DNA of 16,164 nucleotides. Origin: CAYZPE01 sp964626625. Its GTDB lineage: Bacteria; Patescibacteriota; Minisyncoccia; Phycocordibacterales; CAYZPE01. The position numbers and the translations under genes are program-made. Under the pieces are notes generated by a model. That model did no database searches. It worked only from the letters and a program-made list of their open reading frames with translations, and had not been told where the DNA came from. Below, in pieces: positions 13,590-16,164 of the stretch. Position 1 is the first letter of the stretch. Each line of letters starts with the position of its first letter. The stretch spans positions 1 through 16,164 of the forward strand of contig CAZVFV010000014.1 of the NCBI GenBank assembly GCA_964626625.1, given 5' to 3'.

Positions 13590-13817
13590 CTAGAGTATGA
13601 GTACAGCGAGAGTTGAGATAATAAAAAGTGTTCCGATGATTATTGTTGTAGTAAAGAGAGTTTTTTCTGCCCCACGGCGAGCGTATACAGTTCCACCGAA
13701 CCCACTTTCACCAAACGCACTTCCAAGACCAGCTTCAGATCGCTGAAGAAGTATAAGTCCTGTGAGGACCACAGCAAGAGTTATCTGTGCATACGGTAAT
13801 AGATCTACAATACTCAT
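13590..13817 (-). CDS. secG: Protein translocase subunit SecG
   Basis: A 75-residue membrane protein with two transmembrane helices, the small stimulating subunit of the SecYEG channel. The cytoplasmic loop LLQRSEAGLGSAFGESGFGG is the family signature (LLQ-x-x-x-GGLG-type loop with SxxFG). The longest frame starts at 13853, but ATG 13817 is preferred: a minus-strand TATACT ends 8 nt before it, and it gives the normal SecG length. The -10 and the start codon lie in a 21-bp palindrome (13810-13830). Confidence 0.88.
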   Translation of the reverse strand: MSIVDLLPYAQITLAVVLTGLILLQRSEAGLGSAFGESGFGGTVYARRGAEKTLFTTTIIIGTLFIISTLAVLIL

Positions 13818-13830
13818 TGAGAATGAGTAT
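13810..13830. promoter_or_regulatory. Palindrome covering the secG -10 and start codon
   Basis: ATACTCATT (13810-13818) and AATGAGTAT (13822-13830) are perfect 9-bp arms around GAG. On the minus strand one arm overlaps the -10 TATACT (13831-13826) and the other carries the ATG (13817-13815). It could be an operator site, or a hairpin at the 5' end of a leaderless mRNA. Confidence 0.5.
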
Positions 13831-13866
13831 AGCAGACTTTGTTTTATTGGCAAATTTTAACTGTAA

Positions 13867-13895
13867 TTGACAGTCGTTCCTGACCTACCTATAAT
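13867..13895 (+). promoter_or_regulatory. Consensus sigma-70 promoter of groES-groEL
   Basis: TTGACA (13867-13872), a 17-nt spacer and TATAAT (13890-13895) match the housekeeping consensus at every position. Expected start is near 13902, so the mRNA has a leader of about 230 nt. No CIRCE repeat (TTAGCACTC/GAGTGCTAA), the usual HrcA operator of groE operons, is present between 13854 and 14131. Confidence 0.85.
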
Positions 13896-13923
13896 ACCCG
13901 CACGAACGGAAAAAAGTTCAACT

Positions 13924-14089
13924 TTTATTGCGATTGCGGAGAATGTTCTGAAGCTCTTCTTCGGAGTTGAATCCGCAAGTCCAAAAAGGTGTTGTCGGAA
14001 CTGACTCTTGTCCAACAAAGTTTTCCCCGTTGCTTCGCCTTATACACCAATGCTCTGCATTGGTGAAAGGACGAGGTATCATTTTATTA
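13924..14089 (+). ncRNA. Structured leader RNA element, copy B (groES leader)
   Basis: This 166-nt element is homologous to 4096-4259 in the same orientation. Invariant helix TTGCGGA/TCCGCAA at 13934-13940 and 13972-13978. Inside it, TTC (13946-13948) pairs with GGA (13963-13965) and GAAG with CTTC (13950-13953, 13959-13962); relative to copy A one pair is C-G to U-A and another U-A to U-G. The long helix is at 14031-14037 and 14072-14078, with G-U pairs at two positions that are Watson-Crick pairs in A. The distal hairpin is CACCAATGC/GCATTGGTG (14045-14053, 14057-14065), unrelated in sequence to A but in the same place. It lies between the consensus promoter and groES, so it must be in the groESL transcript. 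Confidence 0.68.
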
Positions 14090-14131
14090 TTAGTTTTTAG
14101 TATTTTTATGAAAAAAACAGGATCAAAAAAG

Positions 14132-14428
14132 ATGAGTGTCATGCCTTTGGGTGATAGGGTTCTCGTTCGTCCGTTTTCTTCTGATGAATTACATACAAAA
14201 ACTTCTTCAGGTATTATTATTCCGGAAACTATCAATAAGGAGAAGCCAGAACAGGGTGAAGTTATTGCTGTGGGAGAAGGTAAGTTTATAGAAGGAAAGC
14301 TTATTCCTCTGAAGGTTAAGGTAGGGGATAGAGTTTTATTTTCTAAGTATGGGTACGATGAGGTTAAGTTTGATGATGTTGAATACTATATTCTTCGCGA
14401 CGACAGTCTTTTAGCAGTTATTAAATAA
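14132..14428 (+). CDS. groES: Co-chaperonin GroES
   Basis: A 98-residue protein, the lid of the GroEL folding chamber. It opens with MPLGDRVLVRP, has the mobile loop HTKTSSGIIIPE around residues 20-31, and continues with KPEQGEVIAVGEG, KVGDRVLFSKYGYDEVKFDDVEYYILRDDSLLAVI, all typical. ATG 14132 is chosen because AGGA (14119-14122) lies nine nt upstream and the protein then has the usual length; ATG 14108 is in frame but has no binding site. The open frame extends back to 13967 through the structured leader and should not be annotated as coding. groEL begins 5 nt after the stop. Confidence 0.93.
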   Translation: MSVMPLGDRVLVRPFSSDELHTKTSSGIIIPETINKEKPEQGEVIAVGEGKFIEGKLIPLKVKVGDRVLFSKYGYDEVKFDDVEYYILRDDSLLAVIK

Positions 14429-14433
14429 AAACT

Positions 14434-16089
14434 ATGAGCAAGAAAATTCTTTTTAATGAAGAAGCACGTAAGGCTCTAAAAAAGGGCATTGATGTGGTGG
14501 CTAATGCTGTTAAGGTAACTATTGGTCCACGAGGAAGAAATGTTGTACTTGATAAGGGGTATGGAAGTCCAACTATTACTAACGATGGTGTTTCTATTGC
14601 AAAGGAGATATCTCTCTCTGATCGATTTGAAAACATGGGCGTTGAGATTGTTAAAGAAGTTGCAACAAAAACTAATGACATTGCTGGAGACGGAACAACA
14701 ACTTCGGTTATTTTGACTCAAGCTATTATTGCTGAGGGTATGAAGCATACAACGCTTGGTGTAAACGCTATGGCACTTCGACACGGAATTGAATTAGCGG
14801 GTCAAGAAGCGGTAAAAGCCCTTGTTTCTATTGCAAAGCCAATAAAGAATAAAGAAGAAATTAAACAAGTTGCGACTATTTCTGCTGAATCAGCTGAAAT
14901 CGGAGCAATTATCGCTGAGACTATTGAGATCATAGGTAAAGACGGTGTGGTAACTGTAGAAGAATCTCAAACATCTGAAATAACTAAAGAAATTTCACAA
15001 GGTTTAGAATTTGATAAAGGGTACGTTTCTCCTTATATGGTAACGAACCCAGATCGTATGGAAGCAGAATTTTCTGACCCTCTTGTTCTTATTACTGATA
15101 GAAAAATATCATCAGTAAAAGAAATCCTTCCTATTCTTGAGAAAATCGCTCAATCAGGAAAGAAAGAGTTGGTGATTATTGCTGATGATGTTGATGGAGA
15201 AGCTCTCGCAACATTTTTAGTGAATAAACTTCGTGGAGGATTTAGTGTTCTTGCAGTAAAAGCTCCTGGTTATGGAGATAAAAAGAAGGATCTTCTACAA
15301 GATATTGCAGTAACAGTAGGAGCGAAAGTTATTTCTGAAGAACTTGGTTTTAAACTTGAAACTATTGAATTAAACGCACTTGGTCGTGCTCGAAAGATCA
15401 TTGCAACAAAGGACAGTACTGTAATTGTGGGTGGAAAAGGTAAAAAGAGTGATATTGATGCACGAGTATCATCACTTCGTGTTCAACGAAAAGAAACAAC
15501 CTCAAAGTTTGATGTAGAAAAACTTGATGAACGAATTGCAAAACTCTCTGGTGGCGTTGCGGTGATTCGAGTAGGTGCTGCAACAGAAACTGAGATGAAA
15601 TATCTGAAATTAAAGATTGAGGATGCTGTTAATGCAACGAAAGCAGCGGTTGCAGAGGGTGTTGTTGCAGGAGGAGGTAGTGCGCTCGTTCGTGTCGCAC
15701 GAAAACTTGCTTCAAGAAAAGTAAGTCCTACAGAGGCTCGAGAGCATGGTATTGGATATGAAATTATTCTCAAAGCTCTTGAAGCACCACTTCGTCAGAT
15801 TGTAATTAATGCAGGAAAAAACGACGGCTCAGTTGTTGTTGATCAGGTTATGAAATCTGATAAGGAGAATGTTGGTTATGATGCATCATCTGATGAAGTA
15901 GTTGATGACATGATGAAGGCAGGAATCATTGACCCTGTTAAAGTAACTCGCACAGCTTTGCAGAATGCGGTTTCAGCTTCATCAATATTTCTTACAACAG
16001 AAGTTGCGATAGCAGAAGAACCAAAGGATGAAAAGCCTATGGGTGGTGGTATGGGAGGAGGAATGGATATGGGGGGAATGGGATACTAG
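14434..16089 (+). CDS. groEL: Chaperonin GroEL
   Basis: A complete 551-residue type I chaperonin that forms the ATP-driven double-ring folding chamber in the cytoplasm. Visible motifs: GPRGRNVVLDKGYG (31-44), the ATP site GDGTTT (85-90), AGGGSALVR near residues 410-418 and the methionine/glycine-rich tail GGGMGGGMDMGGMGY. The hydrophobic apical region (LEFDKGYVSPYMVTNP) is intact. It is co-transcribed with groES, from which it is separated by 5 nt and no obvious Shine-Dalgarno, and is followed by a strong terminator. No truncation or unusual substitution was noticed. Confidence 0.98.
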   Translation: MSKKILFNEEARKALKKGIDVVANAVKVTIGPRGRNVVLDKGYGSPTITNDGVSIAKEISLSDRFENMGVEIVKEVATKTNDIAGDGTTTSVILTQAIIAEGMKHTTLGVNAMALRHGIELAGQEAVKALVSIAKPIKNKEEIKQVATISAESAEIGAIIAETIEIIGKDGVVTVEESQTSEITKEISQGLEFDKGYVSPYMVTNPDRMEAEFSDPLVLITDRKISSVKEILPILEKIAQSGKKELVIIADDVDGEALATFLVNKLRGGFSVLAVKAPGYGDKKKDLLQDIAVTVGAKVISEELGFKLETIELNALGRARKIIATKDSTVIVGGKGKKSDIDARVSSLRVQRKETTSKFDVEKLDERIAKLSGGVAVIRVGAATETEMKYLKLKIEDAVNATKAAVAEGVVAGGGSALVRVARKLASRKVSPTEAREHGIGYEIILKALEAPLRQIVINAGKNDGSVVVDQVMKSDKENVGYDASSDEVVDDMMKAGIIDPVKVTRTALQNAVSASSIFLTTEVAIAEEPKDEKPMGGGMGGGMDMGGMGY

Positions 16090-16125
16090 AAGAGCTTTTA
16101 GCTACTAGGTGTTAGCTTTTAGGAA

Positions 16126-16164
16126 AAACAAGAGCGGTTCGCCTGTGGCGAACCGCTCTTGTTT
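16126..16164 (+). terminator. Strong intrinsic terminator of groES-groEL
   Basis: An 18-bp perfect stem (16126-16143 with 16147-16164) with a TGT loop; the last bases of the window are TTT, so the T run may continue beyond it. The A run at 16124-16128 may let it work on the other strand as well. Between the groEL stop and the stem is a short direct repeat of AGCTTTTAG (16092-16100 and 16114-16122). Confidence 0.87.

Noticed and set aside
13967..14131. N-terminally extended GroES open frame
   Set aside because: The extension reads through the structured leader element, has no chaperonin homology, and would make GroES about 55 residues too long; the copy at 4096-4259 has frame-breaking indels in the same region.
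13854..14131. CIRCE operator for HrcA
   Set aside because: Looked for TTAGCACTC and GAGTGCTAA arms; none found even allowing a few mismatches.
14421..15773. Minus-strand open frames inside groEL
   Set aside because: They are antisense shadows of a strongly conserved coding region, with compositions dictated by groEL codons and no recognisable domains.
16092..16122. Stuttered AGCTTTTAG repeat after groEL as a regulatory site
   Set aside because: Only two short AT-rich copies, between the stop codon and the terminator; too little to support a function.
1..16164. CRISPR array, tRNA genes, transposase or prophage
   Set aside because: No regularly spaced repeats, no cloverleaf-like sequence and no recombinase or phage gene was seen on reading through both strands.

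Overview
The window looks like a piece of an AT-rich genome of the Candidate Phyla Radiation (Patescibacteria, Parcubacteria-like). This is inferred from short lineage-typical envelope proteins, minimal intergenic spacing, few Shine-Dalgarno sites, an RNase J with a basic low-complexity N-terminus, and a solute-binding protein without transporter partners. Two runs of 100 N (3047-3146 and 5506-5605) are scaffold gaps of unknown true size, and each interrupts a gene. No tRNA, rRNA, CRISPR array or transposase was seen.

Layout. 1-136: 3' end of a GC-richer gene with a PEP-CTERM-type tail, then a strong terminator. 151-2293: DedA-like membrane protein and a two-gene ABC exporter. 2294-3300: DUF1059 protein on + and a gap-broken lipoprotein on -, sharing a bidirectional terminator and containing related palindromes. 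3310-4910: AlkD-type DNA glycosylase, a 300-base structured leader, and an exported protein. 4929-6374: small membrane proteins including a PspC protein. 6437-8419: Na+/Ca2+ antiporter, Gmad2-domain protein and small membrane protein, probably one operon. 8474-13817 (minus): MFS transporter, RNase J, anchored peptide-binding protein and SecG. 13854-16164: consensus promoter, structured leader, groES, groEL and terminator.

The most interesting signal is a pair of noncoding elements of about 165 nt (4096-4259 and 13924-14089). Both lie in + orientation between a promoter and a start codon. One is the leader of groES-groEL, the other the leader of an unrelated exported protein. Conserved blocks are about 91% identical (58/64 and 29/32). 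Several differences fall in helices and keep pairing, including one C-G to U-A double change and a distal hairpin replaced by a different hairpin. This suggests an undescribed structured leader RNA family; a small mobile repeat is the main alternative.

A second theme is leaderless expression. At six genes (151, 3310, 6374-, 6437, 9771-, 13817-) a -10 hexamer ends 6 to 8 nt before the start codon, so the mRNA should begin at or next to the start codon. This evidence moves several gene starts inward from the longest open frame.
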